64,000 nt of DNA from Chrysogorgia sp. JL179-B06 (taxonomy: Eukaryota; Cnidaria; Anthozoa; Scleralcyonacea; Chrysogorgiidae), in contig JAYKKM010000226.1 of assembly GCA_035772405.1 (NCBI GenBank), positions 2,061,001 to 2,125,000 of the forward strand, written 5' to 3'. Position 1 is the first letter of the stretch. Every line of letters begins with the position of its first letter. The position numbers and the translations under genes were made by a program. A model generated the notes under the pieces. That model was given only the letters and a program-made list of their open reading frames with translations, did no database searches and was not told where the DNA came from. Shown here piece by piece: positions 54,001-59,008 of the stretch.

Positions 54001-55423
54001 TGTATATCTTGAAGATTATTGAAAGAAATAACTCGAAACTTTTCATGTGGATACAGACGACTAAATGTAAGAACACCGTGCAAGTTTCATGGTTGTCATG
54101 GTAAATTATCAGATTCCAGACCTCATAAATTCCAAACGACAATTGTTTGTTTTCTCTTTGATGGCAACCCTTTTCGAATCGATGTTGTTGGAGCAAATTA
54201 ACTAAGTCAGTCAAATCCTGCTCAAGTACTACCAACTCCAAAAACGTTGCCACTGAAGAGAATGCAAACAATTGTGTTTTCGAAATCATGAGGTCTGGAA
54301 TCTAATAATTTAATATGGCAATCATAAAACGTGCACGGTGTTATTGCATTTAGTCGTCTGTATCTACATGCAACGTTTCGAGTGATTTCATTAAATAATC
54401 TTCAAGATATACACGATTTTCCAATATGTAAATACGTCGTGCACAACCAGTGACGTCATAGGGTATCTCATATGAATATCAAACCAATCTTAATATCTTG
54501 AGAAGGAAAAGAGATATGGAAAATCTGTCAATAACGTTACTCTATCATTTCACGCGCTCTTGCAGATAAAAATATAATCACAACAACGAAATTTTCGTTT
54601 CATAGGCACTTTAAAGCTTGAGCAGTAAAAAAAATACTTACTATAATATATTCACTAGATAGGATTTATCCACTGGATAACATATCCATGCTTTGAACAA
54701 GCGACTCCTGTACAGTACCCCATTCAATTATAGATGTATGTATAGCTCTTTGTTTATTTATTGCTGTTGATTATTTAGAAGACGGAAAAGCTGCTTCCCA
54801 AAACCAATTTGGTTCAAACGAAGGTATCTCTCAAATACAATCTATTCCAAACCAGTTTTCTTTTGTTACTTGCCACAAAAGTACCTCTTGTGACATCAGA
54901 TCCGTTAACTTTAACAGCAAAAAAGTCCATGAAAATGAAATTTTCGGCTGACAAGATATATTATGATTTTGCTCAGGAAGGCCCAAACATTACAGTAACA
55001 TGTATCTTGCTCTATCTGCTAGTCTAGATCGATACACTAATCGGCGAAACACTGTTGTGAATGAAGTGATGAAAAGGAAACACAGTGATGAAAAGGAAAC
55101 ATATTGGCTGAGCAATATCTGACTAGTTAACAAATATCAATCACAATCATCTCTGACTGTTCTTTTAATTGTAGGGTTTCCCAAGTCTTGTGATGAAGTT
55201 AGATCTATGAGCATTGGAACAAAGGATGGGGAGTATGTAATAGAGGCAAGAAGTGGTTGTCACTTAAACATCATCTGTCAAAATATGAATGAACAACATG
55301 CAAAAGAATACTTGGGAGGACCTCAACAAAAATATTGGTTATACTGGCCATACGCAGCTTTAGTTAAAATATCTGATCATGACAAGAAAAATATTCCTGA
55401 AGAGACATGCCTCGAGAATACAG
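20059..55423 (+). CDS. Secreted SEA-SEA-GON-like protein gene (spliced, 3' end open)
   Basis: Eleven phase-compatible exons: 20059-20122, 23871-24020, 24530-24636, 27806-27864, 28235-28386, 29227-29685, 31904-32019, 37016-37074, 39388-39647, 54779-54823 and 55175-55423, together 573 codons. Order: signal peptide; basic stretch; SEA domain 1; Gln/Pro/Thr/Asn-rich linker of about 150 residues; SEA-like domain 2; short polar linker; GON-like domain (C...DGEY...C.NM....KEYL). Both SEA domains are split by introns in the same phases (0, then 2), the middle exon being 59 bp each time. Neither shows the GSVVV self-cleavage box. The product is probably extracellular; SEA domains occur in mucin-like proteins and GON in ADAMTS-type proteins. 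Domain calls are by eye. The final exon or exons were not identified. Confidence 0.7.
20705..21050 (+). mobile_element. Decayed non-LTR retrotransposon C-terminal tail
   Basis: Frames in the area read NYNTQRRS and, after a shift, [19 protein letters not shown], the usual 'YnTR......p..t.....r.f...a...WN.lp' tail of CR1/L2-like proteins. It has frameshifts and no RT core nearby, and lies in intron 1 of the SEA/GON gene. Confidence 0.55.
21085..21126 (-). ncRNA. Hammerhead-ribozyme-like motif, left arm
   Basis: Minus strand: stem I AUUC, full core CUGAUGA, a UAAU insert, stem II GACU/AGUC, GAAACGUC, stem I GAAU. The core is consensus; the insert before stem II and the loopless ACGU stem III are deviations. 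Confidence 0.5.
21208..21246 (+). ncRNA. Hammerhead-ribozyme-like motif, right arm
   Basis: Plus strand: stem I AUUC, core CUGACGA, one extra U, stem II GAUU/AGUC with loop UCAAUUU, GAAACGUC, stem I GAAU. Position 7 is free to vary in hammerheads, so the core is intact. Confidence 0.55.
21273..21380. repeat. (CTGA/CCGA)n tetranucleotide repeat
   Basis: ACTG, ACCG and GGCTG tetramers in imperfect tandem, grading into TGATTGATTGG copies on the right. Confidence 0.9.
21900..22800. repeat. Diverged long tandem repeat
   Basis: A unit of roughly 120 bp containing CAGCAGAACAGGAGACAAAC, 'AGTCACCCAGAATAGCCGGG' and 'TGTACTGGCGCGATTGTACA'-like segments recurs at about 22040, 22190, 22365 and 22510. 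A second motif (CCCCCAACGGCTGAACG / GGACCCGCACAAGC) is doubled at 22610-22775. Minus-strand frames through it are cysteine-rich noise with no domain. No gene is called. Confidence 0.5.
23060..23175. repeat. Dispersed repeat with GTCGTATTAA motifs
   Basis: Three GGTCGTATTAAC-like boxes in 115 bp. It resembles a decayed terminal portion of a dispersed element and has no coding signal. The rest of 23180-23860 shows nothing recognisable. Confidence 0.4.
23871..24020 (+). CDS. SEA/GON gene exon 2: basic region
   Basis: The acceptor TTAATTCCAG and the donor GTAAGT bound 150 bp, open from phase 1 to phase 1. It reads [20 protein letters not shown] and [19 protein letters not shown], then KRDV, a possible furin-type processing site. 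No stop occurs in the frame set by exon 1. Confidence 0.7.
24530..24636 (+). CDS. SEA/GON gene exon 3: SEA domain 1, first part
   Basis: Reads [19 protein letters not shown] followed by [16 protein letters not shown], matching the opening helix-strand pattern of SEA domains (f...i.f...w.....n..S..f......v...). The acceptor is CCATAG, the donor GTAAGT, phases 1 to 0. Confidence 0.75.
24700..25390. other. Intron 3 of SEA/GON gene, no gene recognised
   Basis: Holds a run of G at 25086-25099 and AT-rich DNA. No exon or element border could be supported. Confidence 0.5.
25403..25591. mobile_element. Miniature inverted-repeat element
   Basis: Arms GTTTACATGCACTGCGATTG (25405) and, inverted, CGATTAGTCGCAGTGTGTAAAC ending near 25588; the pairing continues through GATTTCTTATCC / GGATAAGAAATG and GTGCATGTTAT / ACAACATGCAT. 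A partial third arm lies at 25605-25655. No target duplication is certain. Confidence 0.7.
25700..27080. other. Intronic DNA, no gene recognised
   Basis: Contains an AATAAAGC-(ATCT)n stretch at 26350-26385, which may be a retroposon tail, and a 'GTCGAACCTCTATTAAACAG' dispersed-repeat fragment at 26519. Short frames at 26432-26820 have no domain signal. Confidence 0.45.
27106..27579. mobile_element. TTAA-flanked miniature inverted-repeat element
   Basis: Flanked by TTAA at 27102-27105 and 27580-27583. The arms begin AGTGCCCATAACCTC and end GGGGCACT; inverted homology runs about 125 bp (including AAAAGTTCTTCCAAA and TTACTTTATCATTTTAAAAG). The TTAA duplication and AGTGCC ends point to piggyBac-type mobilisation. 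It has no coding capacity. Confidence 0.8.
27806..27864 (+). CDS. SEA/GON gene exon 4: SEA domain 1, middle
   Basis: A 59-bp exon reading [19 protein letters not shown], with acceptor TTTTTAG and donor GTAAGT, phases 0 to 2. Its size and phases equal those of the second SEA middle exon at 37016. Confidence 0.75.
27931..27985. repeat. (AAT)n microsatellite
   Basis: About 18 uninterrupted AAT units. Confidence 0.95.
28235..28386 (+). CDS. SEA/GON gene exon 5: SEA domain 1, last part
   Basis: Reads [20 protein letters not shown], then [12 protein letters not shown], and ends KVLGSN before GTAATC. The GGILVQIGF strand sits where SEA domains usually carry GSVVV, so autoproteolysis is not expected. 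Confidence 0.75.
28416..28842. mobile_element. Fold-back miniature element, TTAA-type
   Basis: Ends AGGGGAACTGTACCTAAAAA and its inverse. The right flank is TTAA and the left flank ATAA, a likely decayed duplication. The interior is also palindromic (ACGGTATCTGCTCTTGTACT near 28495 and its inverse near 28765). A truncated relative lies at 56038-56380. It inserted in the intron just past exon 5 of the SEA/GON gene. Confidence 0.75.
29227..29685 (+). CDS. SEA/GON gene exon 6: Gln/Pro/Thr-rich linker
   Basis: 459 bp open from phase 1 to phase 1 (acceptor CTTTTCAAG, donor GTAAGT). The product is low-complexity: [18 protein letters not shown], repeated TQ/QPQ/NQ runs, then SPSSLP. This is likely an extended, possibly O-glycosylated spacer between SEA domains. 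Confidence 0.75.
29990..30835. repeat. Complex inverted-repeat region
   Basis: TGTTTACATG/CATGTAAAC boxes and AGGGTCACCCTC / AAGGGTGACCCT dyads (30654-30690, 30785-30805) indicate nested fold-back elements ending at 30834. Short frames inside show no known domain. Confidence 0.5.
31340..31600 (+). mobile_element. Decayed non-LTR retrotransposon 3' end
   Basis: A frame reads [18 protein letters not shown] and then YKTTFYIHL, the C-terminal 'WN.Lp..lR...sl..FK..lk..l' tail of CR1/L2-like elements, followed by AATAAAAGC at 31568. Confidence 0.6.
31904..32019 (+). CDS. SEA/GON gene exon 7: SEA domain 2, first part
   Basis: The acceptor GATTCTCATAG and the donor GTAAGT bound 116 bp reading [20 protein letters not shown] and [18 protein letters not shown]. 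The iiFikmn..Wyp.Lsn.nS.ey pattern is the SEA opening. Phases are 1 to 0, as in exon 3. Confidence 0.75.
32546..33252. repeat. TACTTCAG(TAAG) satellite, first block
   Basis: Units of 12 bp (CAGTAAGTACTT) mixed with 8-bp TACTTCAG. The 12-mer contains the palindrome AAGTACTT. An internal higher-order duplication of about 300 bp is visible (32570-32870 against 32870-33130). Confidence 0.95.
33301..34130 (-). mobile_element. Two tandem copies of a gag-like retrotransposon segment
   Basis: Sequence from 33301 repeats from 33739 (period 438 bp; CAACCTTAGATATATTACTC and CTTTGATCACGTGACTAGTT shared). Only the first copy keeps an open gag-like frame. The second lacks an internal segment and stops early. 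The block interrupts the TACTTCAG satellite. Confidence 0.7.
33385..33714 (-). pseudogene. Gag-like fragment of an LTR-type retrotransposon
   Basis: 109 codons reading [20 protein letters not shown], then [36 protein letters not shown]. The 'kra.LL.y.G.e..diFdtLp......y..a...L' pattern is seen in gag proteins of invertebrate gypsy-type elements. It has no zinc knuckle or protease, so it is a fragment. Confidence 0.65.
34196..34690 (+). mobile_element. Non-LTR reverse transcriptase fragment
   Basis: Frames read [32 protein letters not shown] (motif A), [20 protein letters not shown] (motif B and following). Stops and shifts break it. A 70-bp piece around the PQGSVLG box is duplicated in tandem (34507-34576, 34577-34646). 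It ends directly in TACTTCAG repeats. Confidence 0.8.
34676..34728. repeat. TACTTCAG satellite, second block
   Basis: A few satellite units between the RT fragment and the 1.0-kb inverted-repeat element. Confidence 0.85.
34731..35755. mobile_element. 1.0-kb terminal-inverted-repeat element
   Basis: Ends GCCCCGTTCACACTAGCGGC and its inverse, with about 45 bp of inverted similarity (GGACCTGGCCTGG repeats). It is inserted in the TACTTCAG satellite. No transposase frame is present. Another inverted element is nested at 35069-35252, and CCTAGGCC-rich subrepeats fill 35590-35740. Confidence 0.8.
35069..35252. mobile_element. Nested inverted-repeat element
   Basis: Arms TGTTTACATTTGCACCGAAA and, inverted, AAATGCTTTGGGTGCATATG...; the centre is a perfect dyad around TCCGATGGCGAATA / TATTCGCCATCGGA. 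TGTAAAC boxes recur to 35415. Confidence 0.75.
35756..36133. repeat. TACTTCAG(TAAG) satellite, third block
   Basis: Very regular 12-bp units CAGTAAGTACTT, purer than the first block. Confidence 0.95.
36150..36296. repeat. Duplicated unique segment, copy 1
   Basis: 'TTTTGTATAAAAGAGCAATT' to 'GACTTATAAACACTGTTTT' occurs here and again at 36684-36800, almost identical. The frame shared by both ([15 protein letters not shown]) is not recognised. Confidence 0.8.
36297..36680. repeat. TACTTCAG satellite, fourth block with broken units
   Basis: Satellite units interrupted at 36520-36553 by an ATAAACACTGTT piece of the duplicated segment. Confidence 0.9.
36684..36800. repeat. Duplicated unique segment, copy 2
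   Basis: Second copy of the 36150-36280 segment, ending in a T-run at 36791. It marks the right edge of the satellite region. Confidence 0.8.
37016..37074 (+). CDS. SEA/GON gene exon 8: SEA domain 2, middle
   Basis: A 59-bp exon reading [19 protein letters not shown], with acceptor TTTGCAG and donor GTAAGT, phases 0 to 2. Confidence 0.75.
37203..37275 (-). repeat. tRNA-like relic
   Basis: On the minus strand: AGCCGGTTAGAGCGCTGCAG (A-box part) and GCGGGTTTGATTCCCAGCCG (B-box part), preceded on the plus strand by GTTGCAAAAATGCAACTCCA, as in the tRNA-Ala-like short elements at 60397 and 61171. It is diverged and not a working tRNA. Confidence 0.55.
37987..38587. mobile_element. Inverted-repeat element carrying a MADF-like fragment
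   Basis: Ends CTTAATTTCCACTCGCTA and its inverse, with the pairing continuing through TTTTATCTCGCG and GATCTACTTTTTTCGATC. About 600 bp. The interior encodes a MADF-like piece on the minus strand. Confidence 0.8.
38042..38362 (-). pseudogene. MADF-like DNA-binding domain fragment
   Basis: Reads an acidic stretch ([17 protein letters not shown]), then [20 protein letters not shown] and [15 protein letters not shown]. This fits the 'l..av...p.lwd.....y.n...r..aW..ia' pattern of MADF domains, found in transcription factors and in transposon accessory proteins. An ATG at 38402 lies in another frame ([15 protein letters not shown]), so a shift separates start and domain. Confidence 0.5.
38814..38851. 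repeat. (ATT)n microsatellite
   Basis: About twelve ATT units. Confidence 0.9.
39001..39290. repeat. Long (ATT)n microsatellite with periodic ATATT slips
   Basis: ATT trinucleotides interrupted at intervals by 'ATATT' or 'ACTATT', giving a secondary period of about 14-17 bp. Ends about 100 bp before exon 9 of the SEA/GON gene. Confidence 0.95.
39388..39647 (+). CDS. SEA/GON gene exon 9: SEA domain 2, last part and beyond
   Basis: 260 bp. The phase fits if the acceptor is ACGCATAG at 39387; it then reads [39 protein letters not shown] and [18 protein letters not shown], ending NFFE before GTAACA. The hydrophobic strand pattern parallels exon 5. The acceptor choice rests on phase; a nearer-consensus CAG upstream gives a stop. 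Confidence 0.65.
39798..40206. mobile_element. Miniature inverted-repeat element
   Basis: Arms AGTGCATATGAAGCGAAATT and its inverse, followed inward by TTTTTGAAAGCTT / AAGCTTTCAAAAA. The ends resemble the AGTGCC family, but a clean TTAA duplication is not seen. Confidence 0.7.
40636..41490. repeat. GC-rich minisatellite
   Basis: Units such as GCCGCAAGGGCACATGGTGCA (21 bp, written here in full as one unit of CGCAAGGGCACATG core) alternate with GTCCACCAGCCGAAAGGG variants, in higher-order blocks of about 110 bp. All frames are open on both strands for up to 950 bp, but the products are pure repeat and the composition is far from the real exons here, so none is called as a gene. Confidence 0.9.
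41505..44470 (+). repeat. AGTTGC/AGTTAC array, plus orientation
   Basis: About 3 kb of 6-bp AGTTRC units mixed with 7-bp GAGTTRC units. Sub-domains differ: GTTAC-rich to 42600, a 54-bp higher-order repeat with GGTAGTTGCAG at 42825-43110, and GCAAATTGC-rich copies to 43900. No stops arise in one strand's frames, producing false proteins of [11 protein letters not shown] type. Confidence 0.95.
44892..45411. mobile_element. TTAA-flanked miniature element with visible empty site
   Basis: TTAA flanks at 44888-44891 and 45412-45415. Ends AGTGGCACTACGAT and ATCGTAGTACCACT. The sequence around the insertion (AAAGAAAGGCACTT ... AACAGTTAAAACCAG ... GGAAACACGA) occurs without the element at 40508-40555, where a single TTAA is present. 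This proves a TTAA target duplication, as for piggyBac-type elements. Confidence 0.85.
45455..48325 (-). repeat. AGTTGC/AGTTAC array, minus orientation
   Basis: About 2.9 kb of GCAACT/GTAACT units, the reverse complement of the array at 41505-44470. Higher-order repeats of about 120 bp (45540-45830) and about 225 bp (46260-46880) are visible, plus (GTAGCT)n-like GCTGTA runs at 47570-47760 mirroring CTACAGCTACAG at 44170-44195. Confidence 0.95.
48540..49600 (+). mobile_element. Decayed non-LTR reverse transcriptase
   Basis: From 49084 a frame reads [20 protein letters not shown] and then [12 protein letters not shown] (motifs B and C). Upstream, shifted frames carry 'VIPIHKSG'-like and '[12 protein letters not shown]'-like pieces. 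Many stops are present. The FADD box shows the family; the clade is not certain. Confidence 0.75.
49998..51240. repeat. 160-bp tandem repeat, split by an insertion
   Basis: A unit of 160 bp ('ATGAAGCCAAAACATTTCAC' to 'GATCAGAGTTTGAATGCT') occurs at about 50010 (diverged), 50174-50333 and 50334-50493, with a partial copy to 50525 and another at 51105-51240. The last two are separated by the element at 50533-51100. Confidence 0.85.
50533..51100. mobile_element. Miniature inverted-repeat element in the 160-bp repeat
   Basis: Ends CAGTCAATTGAGACCACGGC and (inverted) CAGTCAATTGAAACCACGGC, continuing through a GC-rich 'CCGGGACATAGCGGGG' box. ATGCA occurs directly outside both ends (50527-50531, 51101-51105) and may be a 5-bp target duplication. 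The interior has GGGGATTGTAA boxes and no transposase. Confidence 0.8.
51635..52195 (-). mobile_element. 5'-truncated CR1/L2-like retrotransposon end
   Basis: Minus strand frames read [34 protein letters not shown], then after a shift [20 protein letters not shown] and [10 protein letters not shown]: the complete C-terminal tail of this retrotransposon class. Its 3' end runs into (ATAAT)n at 51642-51673, the element's own microsatellite tail. Confidence 0.85.
52200..53600. other. Intron 9 of SEA/GON gene, no gene recognised
   Basis: AT-rich. An inverted pair 'GGAAATAGAAAACAT' / 'ATGTTTTCTATTTCC' (52904-52918, 53074-53088) frames about 185 bp with further pairing at GAGTTATAGAAACACGAGTG / CACGAGTGTTTCTATAACGT, so another fold-back element lies at 52904-53090. 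No exon found. Confidence 0.55.
53605..53808. mobile_element. tRNA-like fold-back element
   Basis: The left arm (CAGAAAAATGTTTCTGAGCC, AGGGGAATCGAAC) is the inverse of the right arm (GTTCGATTCCCGTCTGGGGC, CAGAAACATTTTTCTGAG). A tRNA-like body with TAGTTCAATGGTTAGAGC (A-box) and GGTTCGATTCC (perfect B-box) lies at 53713-53787 on the plus strand. The acceptor 5' strand is mutated, so it is not a functional tRNA. Confidence 0.7.
53815..54610. mobile_element. TTAA-flanked inverted-repeat element, 0.8 kb
   Basis: TTAA at 53811-53814 and 54611-54614. Ends AGTGCCTATGAAACGAAAAT and its inverse; the inverted similarity extends through most of the element (for example GATATACACGATTTTCCAATATG near 54408 against the 53990 region). 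It abuts the tRNA-like element on the left. No transposase frame. Confidence 0.85.
54779..54823 (+). CDS. SEA/GON gene exon 10: short polar linker
   Basis: A 45-bp exon (acceptor GATTATTTAG, donor GTATCT) reading [15 protein letters not shown], phase 1 to 1, matching exons on both sides. It is small, so its assignment rests on phase and splice signals. Confidence 0.55.
55175..55423 (+). CDS. SEA/GON gene exon 11: GON-like domain
   Basis: 249 bp open, phase 1 to 1, acceptor TTTTAATTGTAG, donor GTAAAG. It reads [20 protein letters not shown], then a Cys, [17 protein letters not shown] and [12 protein letters not shown]. The C......DGEY.i......l.i.C.nM....keYl layout matches the first half of GON domains (ADAMTS-9/20 family). 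The second half was not found downstream. Confidence 0.65.
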
Positions 55424-55464
55424 GTAAAGCACAATTAATATAATACTAAAACAGAGTATAATAG

Positions 55465-55465
<1 letters not shown>

Positions 55466-55492
<27 letters not shown>
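55466..55492. repeat. (TA)n microsatellite
   Basis: Short TA tract directly left of the hammerhead-bearing segment. Confidence 0.9.
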
Positions 55493-55493
<1 letters not shown>

Positions 55494-55496
<3 letters not shown>

Positions 55497-55622
55497 AATA
55501 TCTACAGACACGTGTTTCGCTGTTCCACAGCTCATCAGTGTAGCTTGGTACGATCTAGATATGGGCACGAGATCTAATTATACACAAACGATTGCCGGTG
55601 ACAACCGCTTGTGGTACATATA
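55494..55622 (-). mobile_element. Short hammerhead-bearing segment between (TA)n tracts
   Basis: About 130 bp of unique sequence holding the ribozyme, bounded on both sides by TA arrays. It has no coding capacity. It could be a fragment of a Penelope-like terminal region or a retrozyme-type non-autonomous element. Confidence 0.5.
55502..55543 (-). ncRNA. Complete minimal hammerhead ribozyme
   Basis: Minus strand, 5' to 3': stem I CUACA (55543-55539), core CUGAUGA, stem II GCUG/CAGC with loop UGGAA, GAA, stem III AC/GU with loop ACGU, cleavage triplet GUC (C at 55507), stem I UGUAG (55506-55502). Every invariant core base is present and all stems are fully paired. Very short stem III is the form reported for Penelope-like and retrozyme hammerheads. 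The predicted cut is between 55507 and 55506. Confidence 0.85.
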
Positions 55623-55623
55623 T

Positions 55624-55752
<129 letters not shown>

Positions 55753-55767
55753 CAAATAGATTGGCAC

Positions 55768-55882
<115 letters not shown>

Positions 55883-56037
55883 TCCGTACATTGTTATATT
55901 GAGCTTCCAGATGACGTCAAAGTCGCCATGTTGGGTGGTAACGAATAATAATATATAAGTAAAAATTGTTATGTTTATAAACATTTGCTACCCAACTTGG
56001 GAATACGTGCAATCTATTTTCCCTTAGGCGAGAAATA

Positions 56038-56380
56038 TTTTACGGTATCTGCTTTTGTCGCCATTTTCGAGTTTGCTCGACGGCTCAAAATTGATGTACA
56101 GCGGTGGTTATATTTTCAATTTTGACGTCATTGAGTGCTTGTCTTTTGTTCCTTGCACTCAAGTGATATCAAAATTGAAAAGAAACCTCCGTTGGACCAC
56201 GAGTCTGAGTCGTTGAGCAAAGTGGAAAATGGGGGCGTCCAGAAGCATAAAACACGAAAATGAAAACGTTATTTCTCGAGTACAAGAGCAGATACCGTAA
56301 AACTATTAACACTTATAAACATTATACTTAAAGCCCTTTTATTTAAAAATAATTTATTTTTGGGTACAGTTCCCCTTTAG
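56038..56380. mobile_element. Truncated relative of the 28416-28842 element
   Basis: Shares TTTTACGGTATCTGCT, CATTTTCGAGTTTGCTCGAC and the right end TGGGTACAGTTCCCCTTTA with the complete copy, but lacks its left terminal 80 bp. Confidence 0.75.
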
Positions 56381-56858
56381 CTAAGCCTGAGGGGTGCTCA
56401 GCATCCCTTGTAAGGTCTATACCTAGTCCATCCAAATCCTTCACGTTGGTGAAGTATGTGAAGCAAAGCAATTGACGGTACCGAAAAAGATGGCGACTGA
56501 TACATTTAACCATAATTCCTTGCGCGTAGTAACATTGAATCTCGTAGAAATAGCAGAAGATAAGAGTTTCAAAAAGATTAAGTTCAGTAAAAAGGAAACT
56601 TTTACGTATTTAATTCATGTTTACAAGGTAAACAATGTTTAGCTGTTATCGCAAAGCATTCTGGTAAAATGTACAGCCGCCATCTTTTTCGGTACCGTCA
56701 ATTATGTGAAGTGATGAAGACGACAGCATTTCCTGCCCTCATTTTTTAAGTTATTATCATCACAGCTATTTGTTATTGTTAATGTTTAAAATAGTTAACC
56801 ATTTTACAGAAGGGATGGTGGGTTGCGAAAGCTGCTCTATAATAATACTCTATGATAA

Positions 56859-57155
56859 TACTCCAAATAAAACCACTCCTAAAATATAATACTCCAAATA
56901 AAACCACTCCTAAAATATAATACTCCAAATAAAACCACTCCTAAAATATAATACTCCAAATATAACCACTCTTAAAATATAATACTCCAAATAAAACCAC
57001 TCCTAAAATATAATACTCCAAATAAAACCACTCCTAAAATATAATACTCCAAATAAAACCACTCCTAAAATATAATACTCCAAATAAAACCACTCCTAAA
57101 ATATAATACTCCAAATAAAACCACTCCTAAAATATAATACTCCAAATAAAACCAT
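56859..57155. repeat. 31-bp tandem repeat
   Basis: Nearly ten almost identical copies of a 31-bp unit (TACTCCAAATAAAACCACTC then CTAAAATATAA). Copies differ by only one or two bases, so it is a recent expansion. Confidence 0.95.
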
Positions 57156-57398
57156 TCTCCTGTTTTCCAATCATACAATTATGCATTATCTCATCCTGGA
57201 GTAAATATGACCTATAATTTATTTATATATCAGATAAAGTGTACAGGATGGGCGTTAAAAATAACAATGGGCGTTAAAAATAAATATCCAAACGAAAACT
57301 CATTATAACTTACATTTAGTAAGATAGAAAAAGACTCCATGTCAAGAGATAAAATACAGCATTCAATTATATAATAGCCATTAAATTTACAAATGTTA

Positions 57399-57401
<3 letters not shown>

Positions 57402-57446
<45 letters not shown>
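57402..57446. repeat. (TA)n microsatellite
   Basis: TA tract left of the hammerhead-like segment at 57447-57586. Confidence 0.9.
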
Positions 57447-57448
<2 letters not shown>

Positions 57449-57543
57449 TGAGAGTAGTAAAAAAGTAGAGTGCTGCGTAGACAGTGTTTTGAATATATAG
57501 CAAAGTGAAAAGGTGTAAACTGCCAAGAATTTAGTGACGAGAT

Positions 57544-57575
57544 TACTGACGTTTCGAGCGGAGCCCTTCATCAGA

Positions 57576-57578
<3 letters not shown>
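57544..57578 (-). ncRNA. Hammerhead-ribozyme-like motif
   Basis: Minus strand: stem I UACU, full core CUGAUGA, one extra A, stem II GGGC/GCUC (one G-U pair) with loop UCC, GAAACGUC, stem I AGUA. Stem III is ACGU without a loop, so it would act only as a dimer or weakly. It lies in a 140-bp segment between (TA)n tracts. Confidence 0.55.
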
Positions 57579-57586
<8 letters not shown>

Positions 57587-57658
<72 letters not shown>

Positions 57659-57675
57659 TATATATATATATACTA
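57587..57675. repeat. (TA)n microsatellite
   Basis: TA tract with a single G interruption near 57655. Confidence 0.95.
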
Positions 57676-58849
57676 TGTGTGGTTACCAAACAAACAATTA
57701 ATTCCCACTGCACTGTGTGTGGTTACCAAATAAACAATGTCCAACGGAAGACAAAACCGATAATGCAAACATCACTGCCTTCCAAAGAACACCGATATGA
57801 ACTGTAGGTTCTCTAACCATTGACTGAGCTACACTGTATATCTAGACTGAGATGGCAAAACCAAGGAGACAATCATTTTAACTATGCAGAGTAGATAAAT
57901 GTATAGTAATATCAACAGTCGCAGAAACAGTAGCACTATGTATCACAACTCAAGAAAAGCACTTGACCTTCGTCCTTCCCAATCTCGTATACCCAGGGTC
58001 TTATCTTCGTTCCTCCAGTACTAACGATCAGTGGTTAGAACACCTCACCAGGATTCGGAAAGTTGTGAGTTGAATCCTCGTGGGAACTTAGAAACATTTA
58101 AGAATTATTCTGAGTTAATTGAGTAGCGAAACATATAGGAATTATTGGCCTAGCACTCTGTAGGTCGATATTAAGAAGCACTACTTATTGTAACTTTAAT
58201 TTATACAATACCTATAGCATTAACCAATGCCTAGCATTAATCTTGATTATGAAAATAAAGTTTTGCTTAAATATATTTAACATTTTTGCAAAAGAGGATT
58301 TAATAATAAAACCACAATGTGCATAAGAGTATTAACAGGCATTTTTGACATAAGGTAGCGCAGACTTTACAAAAATAGATAGGATAGAATGCTGACAAAT
58401 TATAATGCTAAGAATACTACATGACATGAGTAAAAATGCTGAGATGCAAAGGGTGGATGTCTATTGTTGCTACGAAATAACGTTTTATAGCCATGTCTCC
58501 CGAGATGAAAATGTCGACCTAGAACGAAAATATTGGCATGTTTTTATTATAAAGTTGTTTGAAATCTCATACACAAAGCTCACACCGTCGCATTTATCTG
58601 CTTATCAAGATTAATTGTGGTATTTTATTTCAACATGTTTGTCTATTTTTATGATTGTTAATCCCCATGTCAGTACTTACAGCACTTTGTATAGTAAAAA
58701 CATGTCAAGAATATACTTTCAGCACTTCCGTTAATGTACCAATCAATTCGAAATATCGCCTTCCCCCCGGGCATATACCACGGCCTTTTACCGGAAATCT
58801 TTTTACGGAAGTCTGGAAGTCGGGTGAAATTCCTGCTCGCTGTCTAACT

Positions 58850-59008
58850 AAAGGCCCGTTTACACAATCATATAGTGGATGACTCACTAAAGTATTGGAC
58901 GTCATAGATCTGCACAAACGGTTCAATACATTCGCAAGACAATCCATTCGATCGCATGTGTTAAAAAGAGAAAAATCGCAGGAAAAATCCCCTGTTTAAA
59001 CGGGCCTT
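58850..59008. mobile_element. Small inverted-repeat element
   Basis: Ends AAAGGCCCGTTTACACA and TGTTTAAACGGGCCTT. AACT directly outside both ends (58846-58849, 59009-59012) may be a target duplication. No coding capacity. Confidence 0.7.

Noticed and set aside
58731..58855. Possible second GON exon after a TTTCAG acceptor
   Set aside because: The frame in phase with 55423 is open for about 40 codons but shows no GON features and ends at a stop within a repeat border.
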